DNA of 14,909 nt from an uncultured Bacilli bacterium. GTDB lineage: Bacteria; Bacillota_I; Bacilli_A; RFN20; CAG-631. Each line of letters starts with the position of its first letter. The stretch's first letter is position 1. The position numbers and the translations under genes were made by a program. The notes under the pieces were generated by a model, which was not told where the DNA came from, did no database searches, and worked only from the letters and a program-made list of their open reading frames with translations. The stretch is taken from NCBI GenBank assembly GCA_934202505.1, contig CAKPXW010000032.1, positions 1 through 14,909 on the forward strand, in the 5' to 3' direction. Below, piece after piece: positions 7,457-14,692 of the stretch.

Positions 7457-7492
7457 AATCTTAAGTGTATAATTACATTTAAGATTTTTTTT
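7457..7492 (+). terminator. Intrinsic terminator after desulfoferrodoxin
   Basis: Arms at 7457-7469 and 7474-7486 form a 13-bp stem with one G-U pair and a TAAT loop, followed by an unbroken T-run to 7492. It lies 12 bases after the stop codon. Confidence 0.9.
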
Positions 7493-7527
7493 AAAATAAA
7501 TATATTAGTTTAAAAATATTTTTTTTA

Positions 7528-7556
7528 TTGAGAAATTAATTAGAAAGATTTATAAT
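7528..7556 (+). promoter_or_regulatory. Promoter of the two-lipoprotein operon
   Basis: TTGAGA (7528-7533), 17-base spacer, perfect TATAAT (7551-7556). The predicted start of transcription is near 7563. Confidence 0.8.
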
Positions 7557-7561
7557 TTTCC

Positions 7562-7588
7562 CTATATAAATAGTTGCTATTTATATGG
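7562..7588 (+). promoter_or_regulatory. 5'-terminal mRNA hairpin before the lipoprotein gene
   Basis: Arms 7562-7573 and 7577-7588 pair over 12 bp (one G-U) around a three-base TTG loop. With a start near 7563, the transcript would begin with this stem, and its 3' arm includes the first two G of the Shine-Dalgarno stretch (GGAAGG, 7587-7592). Such 5' hairpins can stabilise mRNA or tune initiation; that role is inference. Confidence 0.6.
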
Positions 7589-7601
7589 AAGGAAAAGGAA
7601 T

Positions 7602-10160
7602 ATGAAAAGCAAATTTAAAACATTAAGCATAGTATTATTATCTTTGACATTATTTGGCTGTAATAATCCAATTAATAGTGATCAATCAAATAGTACTAGT
7701 ATTGATGAAAATTTATCATCCAATAGCGCATTATCTAACTCTATATCTTTACCTGAAAGTATATCTTCTATTGAAGAAACCAGTTCAAGCAATATAGAAG
7801 ATGTACATGTAAACTCATTAGCAATATCAAATAAAGACATTACAACTTTAAAATGCGGACAAACATTACAATTAAATGTTTCAATACTACCAGAAAATGC
7901 CACTAATAAGATTGTGAATTATTCTTCATCTGATGAAAGTGTTGCTTCGGTTTCTTTTAATGGCTTAGTTCAAGCAAGAAAAGAAGGAACATGTACAATT
8001 ACAGCTACTAGTGATGATGGAGGAAAATCAGATTCTATTACAATTACAGTAGTTGCATCTACAGTCACTAATTTTACAATATCTTTCGTAGATGATATTG
8101 AAACAATTATCTCAAATAATAATACTTTCTACAAATTAGTATTAAAACAACAATATAAGTTAGACGTTCAATTTGATTCTACTGATAAAAATGATGAAAT
8201 ATTAGAAGCTAACTTTAATCTTGATGGGTATTGTTCATTTGATACCAATACAAACACATTAATTCCATTAAAGAAAGTTGATAGTTTAATTTTAACTCTT
8301 AAAGTTAAGGGAACAAATCTTAAAAAGGAATTTTATCTTAGAATAATTACTACTGGTGAAAAAGATGCTAGTGAAGTAATTAATAAATTAAATACTTCGG
8401 CAGAAAAAGAAAATAATAAAAATATCCAATCATACAATATTAATTTAGATTTTGATACATTAGATGTTTATGAAACTAGAACACATGCAACTCAAAGTAC
8501 AACATTTAAAGTATATAAAGCTGAGCTAGATAGATATATGATGGGAGATGTTGATACTTCAATTATTACAACTAAGAAGGGAGCATCATCAAGCACAACT
8601 TCGCAAACTAGAACTCATATTTATAAAGGGCTAAGTAAAGATGGTAATTATTATGAATATCAAGTTGATGATGACGGATATCATTATGTAACTCCATTAA
8701 AAAAGGCTGTTGTTTCTGAAGTAAGTGATAGTAAAACTCAAATAACTAGAGAAAATGCATTAAAACAATCAACAAAAATTATTATGAATAGTCATGTCGG
8801 TTTATCAGAAATTGCTAAAATGCATTTTACAGGATTATATGAAAATTCAATTGGTTTTGGTTCTGCTCCAATTTATTTTGGACAAGGGGCTGACGTTAAT
8901 TTAAGTATTGTAGAAAACAATAATGTTGTTACTGCTGATACTTATTTTGTAGAACAAGTTCCTTCAAAATTATTTAATGGTGAAGTTTATTTCAATCATG
9001 GTGAATATACATTTAATGATGAAGGATTATTAACATCCATTAAAGTATTGTCTTATGTATATGATAAAACTTCTTTTGACTTTGATAATAATGTCCTTGC
9101 AAAAGATGCGAAATATGTTGAAATGTATAAAACAGAATACACACAAACTTTTGGAAGTTTATACACACTTGAAGAAAATGAATTAGATCCATCAAATTTA
9201 TACTTTACAAGTTATAATCCTGTTCTTGCTACTGCAAGTGGTTATAGAGCAGAAAAGTATGAAATTGGAAAATCATATTATATTAGTTTTGAAAATCAAG
9301 TTCCAAAATATGCAGATAGTAGAATTGATTCTATAATTATTGATGATTCTAGTGATACCAATGTTGCCATAATTACTAATGATGGCAGAGGAATTTCTAT
9401 TGTTGGGTCAGGAATAACTACTTTAACAATTTACTCAACAAAAAATAGGGTAAAAACAGAATTAATTGTTAATGTGGATGTAACACTTCCAGAATCAATA
9501 AAAGTATTAGTAGATGGTAAAGAAACCTCTTTAGTAGAAGCAAATGTTGGTGATACAATTGATAATATTTCATTTTCTATATTACCAGATGTTTCTTCTC
9601 AGGAAGTTGATGTAAAATTAGACGGTGTTGGAGCATTAACTCCAAAAGCGAATGGGACTTATTCTTTTACAAGTACACAAGAAGGAACTGCTACAATTAC
9701 TTTTACTAGCAAAGTCGATAAAAATGTCACTGCTTCTATTGAAATTAAAATAAATAAAAAACAAGAAGCAACAACTTTCATCGATAAAGTGTTATCTAAT
9801 ACATATTCATGTGATGTAGTAAATGGTACAGATATTCAAAGTAACACTTTAAAATTTGTTTCTTCAACTAAAGCTGTATTTGAAATTGACTCTAATGATT
9901 ATGGAAAAGTTATTACTATTGAATGTGATGTCATAATCGATGAAACTAATAAAAAAGTTACATTTACATCTTTTGAGATTGTAAGCGGTAATGTTGATTT
10001 TGATGAATATGCTTTATATGAACCAGTTATTAAACAAAACATTTCTTATCAAATAAATGATGATGCTACAGAAATTACTGTTCAACTTATTTGTATTGAA
10101 TATGGCGAAGAAATTGACTTTAATGGTGATGGCGAATATGTTTTTGCATCAGTAAATTAG
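7602..10160 (+). CDS. Large surface lipoprotein with bacterial Ig-like (Big2) domains
   Basis: This is an 852-residue exported lipoprotein. The signal peptide ends in lipobox LFGC (Cys20), and residues 21 to about 70 form a Ser/Asn/Glu-rich linker. A clear Big2 domain spans about 71-150 (LNVSILPENAT, YSSSDESVASV, GTCTITA). Residues about 255-530 form a large beta-rich region beginning with a helix (ASEVINKL). About 570-628 and 629-723 look like further Ig-like domains (GTATITF, then IEIKIN), and 724-852 is a small beta domain. The protein is acidic and beta-rich throughout with no catalytic motif that I recognise, so adhesion, glycan binding or structural scaffolding is possible but unproven. 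It is followed nine bases later by a second lipoprotein in the same operon. The leader carries a strong promoter and a hairpin. Confidence 0.85.
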   Translation: MKSKFKTLSIVLLSLTLFGCNNPINSDQSNSTSIDENLSSNSALSNSISLPESISSIEETSSSNIEDVHVNSLAISNKDITTLKCGQTLQLNVSILPENATNKIVNYSSSDESVASVSFNGLVQARKEGTCTITATSDDGGKSDSITITVVASTVTNFTISFVDDIETIISNNNTFYKLVLKQQYKLDVQFDSTDKNDEILEANFNLDGYCSFDTNTNTLIPLKKVDSLILTLKVKGTNLKKEFYLRIITTGEKDASEVINKLNTSAEKENNKNIQSYNINLDFDTLDVYETRTHATQSTTFKVYKAELDRYMMGDVDTSIITTKKGASSSTTSQTRTHIYKGLSKDGNYYEYQVDDDGYHYVTPLKKAVVSEVSDSKTQITRENALKQSTKIIMNSHVGLSEIAKMHFTGLYENSIGFGSAPIYFGQGADVNLSIVENNNVVTADTYFVEQVPSKLFNGEVYFNHGEYTFNDEGLLTSIKVLSYVYDKTSFDFDNNVLAKDAKYVEMYKTEYTQTFGSLYTLEENELDPSNLYFTSYNPVLATASGYRAEKYEIGKSYYISFENQVPKYADSRIDSIIIDDSSDTNVAIITNDGRGISIVGSGITTLTIYSTKNRVKTELIVNVDVTLPESIKVLVDGKETSLVEANVGDTIDNISFSILPDVSSQEVDVKLDGVGALTPKANGTYSFTSTQEGTATITFTSKVDKNVTASIEIKINKKQEATTFIDKVLSNTYSCDVVNGTDIQSNTLKFVSSTKAVFEIDSNDYGKVITIECDVIIDETNKKVTFTSFEIVSGNVDFDEYALYEPVIKQNISYQINDDATEITVQLICIEYGEEIDFNGDGEYVFASVN

Positions 10161-10169
10161 GAGGATTTT

Positions 10170-11918
10170 ATGAAGAAGAAATCATTAATTATAGTACAAT
10201 TATTATCTATTGCCTTACTTTCTGGGTGTGATTCAAAAGATACAATTAGTTCCAATGAAACAAATAATTCGATTTCCGAAGATACAACAAATTCATTATC
10301 AGAATCATCTTTAATAGATAGTGAGCCTTCTCAAGAAAAAGTTGTTTCTTTACTTTCGAAAATTAATATAAATGATATTACTAGTTATGACTTTTTTGAT
10401 CGCTCATATGCCTATAATTTCTATAATGGATCAAAATATATTGTAAGTGCTAATGTTCAAACAGGTCTTATTAATTATGATGCAATGCATACATTTAATT
10501 TGTATCAAAACAATTTTATTACTGATGAAATAACCGTAAATGCATTAGATGGTGTCGAAACAACAAGAATTGGCTCATCAACAAATGCAAATGGACAAAT
10601 TTATCAAAATGGCGATTACATTTATGATTACTTTGTTTGTGATTCATTAAAAGATCAATCTTTTGTAGAATGTTTTGAAGTCGATTATTACCAAACATTT
10701 TCTGATTATTTCAATTATTTAACAATTATTGAAGATGCTAAAAGTGCTTTTTCGAATCCAACATCTTATTTTCCTGAAGATTATGGATATGAAACTCCTA
10801 CGATAGAAATAACTGTTAAAAATGGTGTTGAAAGTTATTATATTGCAAGTCAATATCCTGGAGATTCCAACTATAAACCATATATTATTGAAATTATGGT
10901 TGAATATGATACAAATATTGATACATTTAAAAGCATTACTTATAAAGAAAGAAGTATGTTAAGTAGTCTAGATGTCGATTATGAAATTGGGACTTCATCA
11001 TTAACTATTTACACAATTGCAAATATTGAAATAGGAAAAAAAGAAGTATTTAATGGTGATATCTATACTTTTGATGATATTTCAAATAAAGAAAATATCC
11101 ATAATGCACCTGAACAAATAGTTGATATGTCAAAATTTGATGATGGTCAATTAAGTGAAGAAACTGCTTTAAAAGTAATACAAAATATTTATGCTTATTC
11201 CAATGATGTTCGTCAAACAAACTATTCAATGATTTATCATGGAGCATTTGATTTTGCTGATACAAATAGAACTGATTTTGGAAATGCAAAATTTGAAGGA
11301 AAAATAGTGGCTTATAAAAATGGTATTACAGATAATAATGGATTTATTCAAAAAGTTGACTCTAGTGATCAACCAATCGGATCAACTTATGATTATAGAA
11401 TATTTACCAAAGCTACTAATGAAGGGATTTTTAAAGGCGGTATTTTTAGCAAATATATTACTTCTTCTTTTGGATTTTTAAATAAAAAGAGTGTTTCAAA
11501 GGCTAAAGCATACTTAGATGCTAATCCATTGTATTGGAGTGAAATTTCTTCAATTTTAAATCAATTTTCAGAATATAAACTAGGTAAAAATATTAATTCA
11601 AATGGTTCAACAATTGAAGTATCTGTTTCAGGAACAAAAAATAATAATAGCTTAGAAATAAAAGGCCAATTACATTTTAAATCTAATAGTGGTTTCTCTG
11701 TTGAAAATATTGATACATTTACTTTTAATATCGAAAATGACAAATTAATGTATTGTAAACTTGTTTCAACAGGCCAAACATTAACAAGTGAAAAATATAC
11801 TGATACTTATGAAGCTAGATTTGTACATGCTGCAAAAGTTGATTTTACTGGTGAAGAAATGGATATTTTAAATGATATTGATACACAAATTGATATAGAT
11901 GAATTTAGAATAATTTAA
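10170..11918 (+). CDS. Surface lipoprotein of unknown function
   Basis: This is a 582-residue exported lipoprotein with lipobox LLSGC (Cys20), followed by a Ser/Asn/Glu linker to about residue 55. I recognise no named domain. The remainder is acidic, Tyr-rich and beta-rich, apparently in two halves: about 60-310 and 330-540. The second half opens with a helix (ETALKVIQNIY) and later has a helical stretch (AKAYLDANPLYW). This order of elements resembles the 255-530 region of the upstream lipoprotein, so the two may share a fold. The AGGAGG site overlaps the TAG stop of the upstream gene, which implies a shared transcript and possible translational coupling. A terminator follows five bases after the stop. 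Pairing suggests the two products act together at the cell surface, which is inference. Confidence 0.82.
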   Translation: MKKKSLIIVQLLSIALLSGCDSKDTISSNETNNSISEDTTNSLSESSLIDSEPSQEKVVSLLSKININDITSYDFFDRSYAYNFYNGSKYIVSANVQTGLINYDAMHTFNLYQNNFITDEITVNALDGVETTRIGSSTNANGQIYQNGDYIYDYFVCDSLKDQSFVECFEVDYYQTFSDYFNYLTIIEDAKSAFSNPTSYFPEDYGYETPTIEITVKNGVESYYIASQYPGDSNYKPYIIEIMVEYDTNIDTFKSITYKERSMLSSLDVDYEIGTSSLTIYTIANIEIGKKEVFNGDIYTFDDISNKENIHNAPEQIVDMSKFDDGQLSEETALKVIQNIYAYSNDVRQTNYSMIYHGAFDFADTNRTDFGNAKFEGKIVAYKNGITDNNGFIQKVDSSDQPIGSTYDYRIFTKATNEGIFKGGIFSKYITSSFGFLNKKSVSKAKAYLDANPLYWSEISSILNQFSEYKLGKNINSNGSTIEVSVSGTKNNNSLEIKGQLHFKSNSGFSVENIDTFTFNIENDKLMYCKLVSTGQTLTSEKYTDTYEARFVHAAKVDFTGEEMDILNDIDTQIDIDEFRII

Positions 11919-11922
11919 ATTA

Positions 11923-11955
11923 AAAAAGTGTTAACTCGCCAAGTTAACACTTTTT
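11923..11955. terminator. Bidirectional intrinsic terminator
   Basis: A perfect 14-bp stem (11923-11936 with 11942-11955) closes a five-base loop. T-rich tracts occur on the 3' side in both directions, so it can end both the plus-strand lipoprotein operon and the convergent tRNA transcript. Confidence 0.9.
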
Positions 11956-11962
11956 ATTTTTA

Positions 11963-12051
11963 TGGCGGAACAAGAGGGAGTCGAACCCCCGCAGGCGTTA
12001 ACCTCTAGCAGTTTTCGAAACTGCCCTCTTCGACCACTTGAGTATTGTTCC
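11963..12051 (-). tRNA. tRNA-Ser (anticodon CGA)
   Basis: This is an 89-base minus-strand gene with encoded CCA end. The acceptor stem GGAACAA pairs with TTGTTCC and the discriminator base is G. The D stem is CTC/GAG. The anticodon stem GCAGT/ACTGC encloses loop TTCGAAA, giving anticodon CGA for codon TCG. A long variable arm (with AGG/CCT pairing) and a TTCGACT T-loop follow. The long arm plus discriminator G fit serine and not leucine. Confidence 0.96.
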
Positions 12052-12060
12052 ATCTAGGTT

Positions 12061-12089
12061 ATTTTACAAAAAAAACAATTTTATTTCAA
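12061..12089 (-). promoter_or_regulatory. Promoter of tRNA-Ser
   Basis: Minus strand: TTGAAA (12089-12084), 17-base spacer rich in T, TAAAAT (12066-12061). Predicted start is about three bases before the mature 5' end at 12051. Confidence 0.78.
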
Positions 12090-12115
12090 TAGCGATATAT
12101 GTTAGAAGATAATTG

Positions 12116-12124
12116 TGTTAAAAT
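12116..12124 (+). promoter_or_regulatory. Extended -10 promoter of mgsA-cls
   Basis: TGT followed by TAAAAT (12119-12124) makes an extended -10 element. No good -35 box is visible at 17-18 bases. It lies 40 bases before the mgsA ATG and is back to back with the tRNA promoter. Confidence 0.5.
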
Positions 12125-12148
12125 AAATATGTACAGAAGTTTATATTT

Positions 12149-12154
12149 AGGAGG
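12149..12154 (+). promoter_or_regulatory. Ribosome binding site fixing the mgsA start
   Basis: AGGAGG lies ten bases before ATG 12165. Longer in-frame starts at 12099 and 12129 lie upstream of this site and of the conserved N-terminus, so 12165 is preferred. Confidence 0.85.
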
Positions 12155-12164
12155 ATTTACAAAA

Positions 12165-12566
12165 ATGAGAATAGCATTAATAGCACATGATAAGAAAAAA
12201 GAAGATATGATAGAATTAGCAACTAAATATAAAGATGTTTTAAGCAAACATGAATTGTATGCAACAGGGACTACTGGAACATTAGTAATGGGTGCAACGG
12301 GCCTTTCGATTATAAGAATGAAATCTGGTCCACTTGGGGGAGACCAACAAATTGGATCTATGATAGCTTGTAGTGAACTTGACCTTGTCATATTTTTAAG
12401 AGATCCCCTTACTGCTCAGCCTCATGAACCTGATGTTAGTGCTTTATTAAGGCTTTGTGATGTAACAAATATTCCTCTTGCAACAAATATGTCAAGTGCA
12501 GAGATAATGTTAACAGCATTACAAAGAGAAGAAATTGTTTGTAGAAAGGTTATTCATAATAAGTAA
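12165..12566 (+). CDS. mgsA: Methylglyoxal synthase
   Basis: The enzyme converts dihydroxyacetone phosphate to methylglyoxal and phosphate, a bypass of lower glycolysis used when phosphate is short or sugar phosphates accumulate. From ATG 12165 the protein has 133 residues, close to the Bacillus enzyme (137). It opens MRIALIAHDKKK, then has YATGTTG, SGPLGGDQQIG (containing the catalytic Asp), FLRDPL.A.PHEPD (with the active-site His and Asp), LLRLCDV.NIPLATN and a short tail. All are matches to the E. coli enzyme. It sits two bases before cls and probably shares its transcript. In E. coli the enzyme is inhibited by phosphate; no local regulator is seen here. Confidence 0.96.
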   Translation: MRIALIAHDKKKEDMIELATKYKDVLSKHELYATGTTGTLVMGATGLSIIRMKSGPLGGDQQIGSMIACSELDLVIFLRDPLTAQPHEPDVSALLRLCDVTNIPLATNMSSAEIMLTALQREEIVCRKVIHNK

Positions 12567-12568
12567 AA

Positions 12569-14074
12569 ATGAGAAAACTTAAAAATTTTTTACTATCAAA
12601 GACTTTACTTTTAGTTTTACTTGTTGTAATACAAGTAAGTATGTTTTTTGTTTTTTATTACATATTTTCTGTAAAATATTCAATTATAAAATCGATAATG
12701 AATGTTTTGGCAATATTACTATTCTTCTCGATTATTAATTCTGATGCGCCTGCATCATCTATTCTTCCTTGGGCTGTTGTTTTATTAATATCTCCGATTA
12801 TTGGAGTAATTATTTACTCCTGTTTTGGTAGAAAAGTTGCGATGAAATCAATAATTAAACATCATAAAAAAATTTTAAAAGAAGATAATTTAGTTCAGGT
12901 TTCAGATGATGAAGTAACTAATAAAAGCATATATATAAAAAATTCAAGTAATTATTTTGCTTATAAAAATACAAAAACAAAATATCTTCCAACTGGTGAA
13001 ATGTTTTTTGAAAGATTATGTGAAGAAATAATGAAAGCCAATCAATATATTTTCCTTGAATATTTCATTATAGATGATGGCAAAATGTGGGATAAATTGC
13101 ATGCTTTATTAAAAGAAAAACTTGATCAAGGTGTAGAAATCATAATAATTTATGATGCTTTCGGAAGTGGAACAAAAGTTCCAGGATCTTTTTATAAAAA
13201 CCTTATTAAAGAAGGATTTATATGTAAACCTTTTAGAAGATTAATTCCAATAGTTTCTCCTTTACATAATAATAGAGATCATAGAAAAATTACAATTATT
13301 GATGGGAAAGTTGGATTTATAGGTGGAAGTAACATAGCAGATGAATATATTAATTTAATTCATCCATATGGTCATTGGAGAGATAGTAATCTTATGTTAG
13401 AAGGAGAGGCAGTAAGCAATTTATTACTAATGTTTATTGAACAATATAATGCTGCAAATAATCAAAAAAATACATTAGAATATAAAAAATATTTATGTAA
13501 AGAATTTGGTATTAAATGTGATGAAATTGTTCAGCCATTTGCAACTGGACCAACGCCAATATATGCACAAAGAGTAGCCGAAATAAACTATTTAAATATC
13601 ATAAATCAAGCTAAATCATATGTTTATATAACATCACCATATTTTATTGTTGATACATATTTTATTGATGCATTAATAAGCGCTGCTAAAAGAAATGTGG
13701 ATGTAAGGATAATGCTTCCACAAATATATGATTCAATAATTATGGATATAATGGCTCGTAATAACTATACAAAGTTAATATCCAATGGTGTAAAAATATA
13801 TGAATACAAAGAAGGGTTTATACATTCAAAATCTATAGTTAGTGATGATGAATGCGCAACTATTGGAACAATTAATTTCGACTATAGAAGCTTTATTCAT
13901 CATTTTGAATGTGGAGTGTATCTTGAAAAATCTCCAACAATCGAAGCAATGAAAGAAGACTTTACAAATCTATGTGAAAATAATGCTAATTTAATTTCTC
14001 TATCAAAAGCAAAACTAAATATTTTTAAGAAAATAATTAGAAATTTTTTAAAAATATTCTCGCCTTTATTTTAG
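12569..14074 (+). CDS. cls: Cardiolipin synthase (phospholipase D superfamily)
   Basis: It joins two phosphatidylglycerol molecules into cardiolipin plus glycerol in the membrane. The 501 residues fit the ClsA type (about 480-510). N-terminal hydrophobic segments lie near 11-33, 38-57 and 64-86. Two HKD motifs follow: HRKITIID (H238, K240, D245), followed by GFIGGSN, and HSKSIVSD (H419, K421, D426), followed by ATIGTINFDYRSF. Both catalytic halves are intact. The ATG is two bases after the mgsA stop with no clear ribosome site at normal spacing, so translation is probably coupled to mgsA. A terminator follows 13 bases after the stop. Confidence 0.94.
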   Translation: MRKLKNFLLSKTLLLVLLVVIQVSMFFVFYYIFSVKYSIIKSIMNVLAILLFFSIINSDAPASSILPWAVVLLISPIIGVIIYSCFGRKVAMKSIIKHHKKILKEDNLVQVSDDEVTNKSIYIKNSSNYFAYKNTKTKYLPTGEMFFERLCEEIMKANQYIFLEYFIIDDGKMWDKLHALLKEKLDQGVEIIIIYDAFGSGTKVPGSFYKNLIKEGFICKPFRRLIPIVSPLHNNRDHRKITIIDGKVGFIGGSNIADEYINLIHPYGHWRDSNLMLEGEAVSNLLLMFIEQYNAANNQKNTLEYKKYLCKEFGIKCDEIVQPFATGPTPIYAQRVAEINYLNIINQAKSYVYITSPYFIVDTYFIDALISAAKRNVDVRIMLPQIYDSIIMDIMARNNYTKLISNGVKIYEYKEGFIHSKSIVSDDECATIGTINFDYRSFIHHFECGVYLEKSPTIEAMKEDFTNLCENNANLISLSKAKLNIFKKIIRNFLKIFSPLF

Positions 14075-14087
14075 CAAATAAATTACT

Positions 14088-14112
14088 AAAAGAAGACTAG
14101 TCTTCTTTTTTT
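14088..14112 (+). terminator. Intrinsic terminator after cls
   Basis: A palindromic 9-bp stem (14088-14096 with 14101-14109) with a CTAG loop runs into further T to 14112. Confidence 0.85.
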
Positions 14113-14172
14113 ATTCATATGATAATGACAAAATATAAAGTGTAAACCATATGTAAAATTAATAGTAGAAAG

Positions 14173-14246
14173 AAAAAAAGAGATAATACACGGTCAGTAT
14201 TACCCGACCAAAGCCAATTATTAGTCGGCTTTTCCGTATTATCTCT
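14173..14246 (-). ncRNA. Candidate small structured RNA (about 74 nt)
   Basis: On the minus strand the RNA would begin AGAGATAATAC at 14246. Bases 14246-14234 pair with 14193-14179 over 13 bp, with a two-base AC bulge (14191-14190), so the two ends of the RNA close on each other. Seven U then follow (14179-14173, the first still paired), as in an intrinsic terminator. Inside are mutually exclusive short helices: AAAGCC (14232-14227) with GGCTTT (14215-14210), or CCGAC (14228-14224) with GTCGG (14208-14204), plus GGTC (14209-14206) with GACC (14195-14192). A near-consensus promoter places transcription start at about 14246. No gene follows on this strand before the convergent cls terminator, so it is not an mRNA leader. 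I recognise no Rfam family. Expression is inferred, not shown. Confidence 0.6.
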
Positions 14247-14252
14247 ACAAAT

Positions 14253-14281
14253 AGTATATGCAAAATTACAAAAAATGTCAA
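14253..14281 (-). promoter_or_regulatory. Strong promoter of the candidate small RNA
   Basis: Minus strand: perfect TTGACA (14281-14276), 17-base spacer, TATACT (14258-14253). Among the promoters seen in the window it has the only perfect -35 box. Confidence 0.72.
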
Positions 14282-14301
14282 ATAAAAGAAAGGAGTGTAA
14301 T

Positions 14302-14325
14302 TTGAAACGTATACGTCAAAAATAA
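14302..14325 (+). other. Possible leader peptide before the IS66 remnant
   Basis: AGGAG (14291-14295) is spaced six bases from TTG 14302, which opens a seven-codon frame (MKRIRQK) ending in TAA. The frame includes the palindrome ACGTATACGT (14307-14316). It may be a real leader peptide, or a leftover of a frameshifted gene start. Evidence is only the ribosome site. Confidence 0.2.
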
Positions 14326-14354
14326 CATTCTTACAAAAAGGATGATTTTATTTT

Positions 14355-14692
14355 ATGGGAAAGCATTATACAGATTATGAAAGATATGAACATTGTAGAA
14401 AATATAAGTTATCAGGAATGAACGTATCTGAATATGCAAGAGTCAATAATCTTAACTGAGACACATTCAAAGATTGGGTATCAACATATAATAATATTAA
14501 TGGTAAATTCATCAATGTATCAATAGTAAGCAATAATGATAGTGAAATAATTGATAATGGATTGTATAAAACTAATATATTAAGCAAGGTAAAAAATCAA
14601 GAAAAGCAGCCACTTTTCAAGATTTGCTGTAATCAAATATAAAGGAGTCAAAATAACGAAATCACAGTTAATAGGATTGTGTAAAGGTTTAG
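14355..14692 (+). pseudogene. IS66 orfA/TnpA-like accessory protein, broken
   Basis: From ATG 14355, 34 codons read MGKHYTDYERYEHC and on through LSGMNVSEYARVNNLN, a helix-turn-helix of the kind found in IS66 orfA. In-frame TGA follows at 14457-14459, exactly where the next helix (DTFKDWV) would continue. A single base change from CGA (Arg) or TGG (Trp) explains it, and TGG is used for Trp seven codons later. Reading through, FINVSIV matches the usual FVPVSVV-like segment, and the frame stops at 14640. A shift of frame between 14593 and 14642 restores IKYKGVKI and LIGLCKGLEM, similar to the orfA C-terminus. The right boundary is approximate. Confidence 0.55.

Noticed and set aside
11963..12051. 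tRNA-Leu, because of the long variable arm
   Set aside because: Anticodon CGA and discriminator G identify serine.
12099..12164. Longer N-terminus for methylglyoxal synthase
   Set aside because: The extra residues match nothing in the family, and the AGGAGG at 12149 would lie inside the coding region; ATG 12165 gives the conserved start.
14113..14178. Plus-strand promoter or left IS66 inverted repeat
   Set aside because: A GTAA at 14142 and an ATGACA at 14125 were considered, but no matching -10 box, second inverted repeat or target duplication could be shown.
14179..14246. Long inverted repeat read as IS terminal repeats, a MITE or an integron attC site
   Set aside because: The arms face each other within 68 bases, no attC core (GTTRRRY) is present, and a matching promoter plus U-tract make an RNA gene the simpler reading.
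14457..14459. TGA as tryptophan (Mycoplasma-type code)
   Set aside because: TGA ends the DUF523 and O-antigen-ligase-like genes at sensible positions, Trp is written TGG throughout, and no other gene contains an internal TGA. The codon sits in an element that also has frameshifts.
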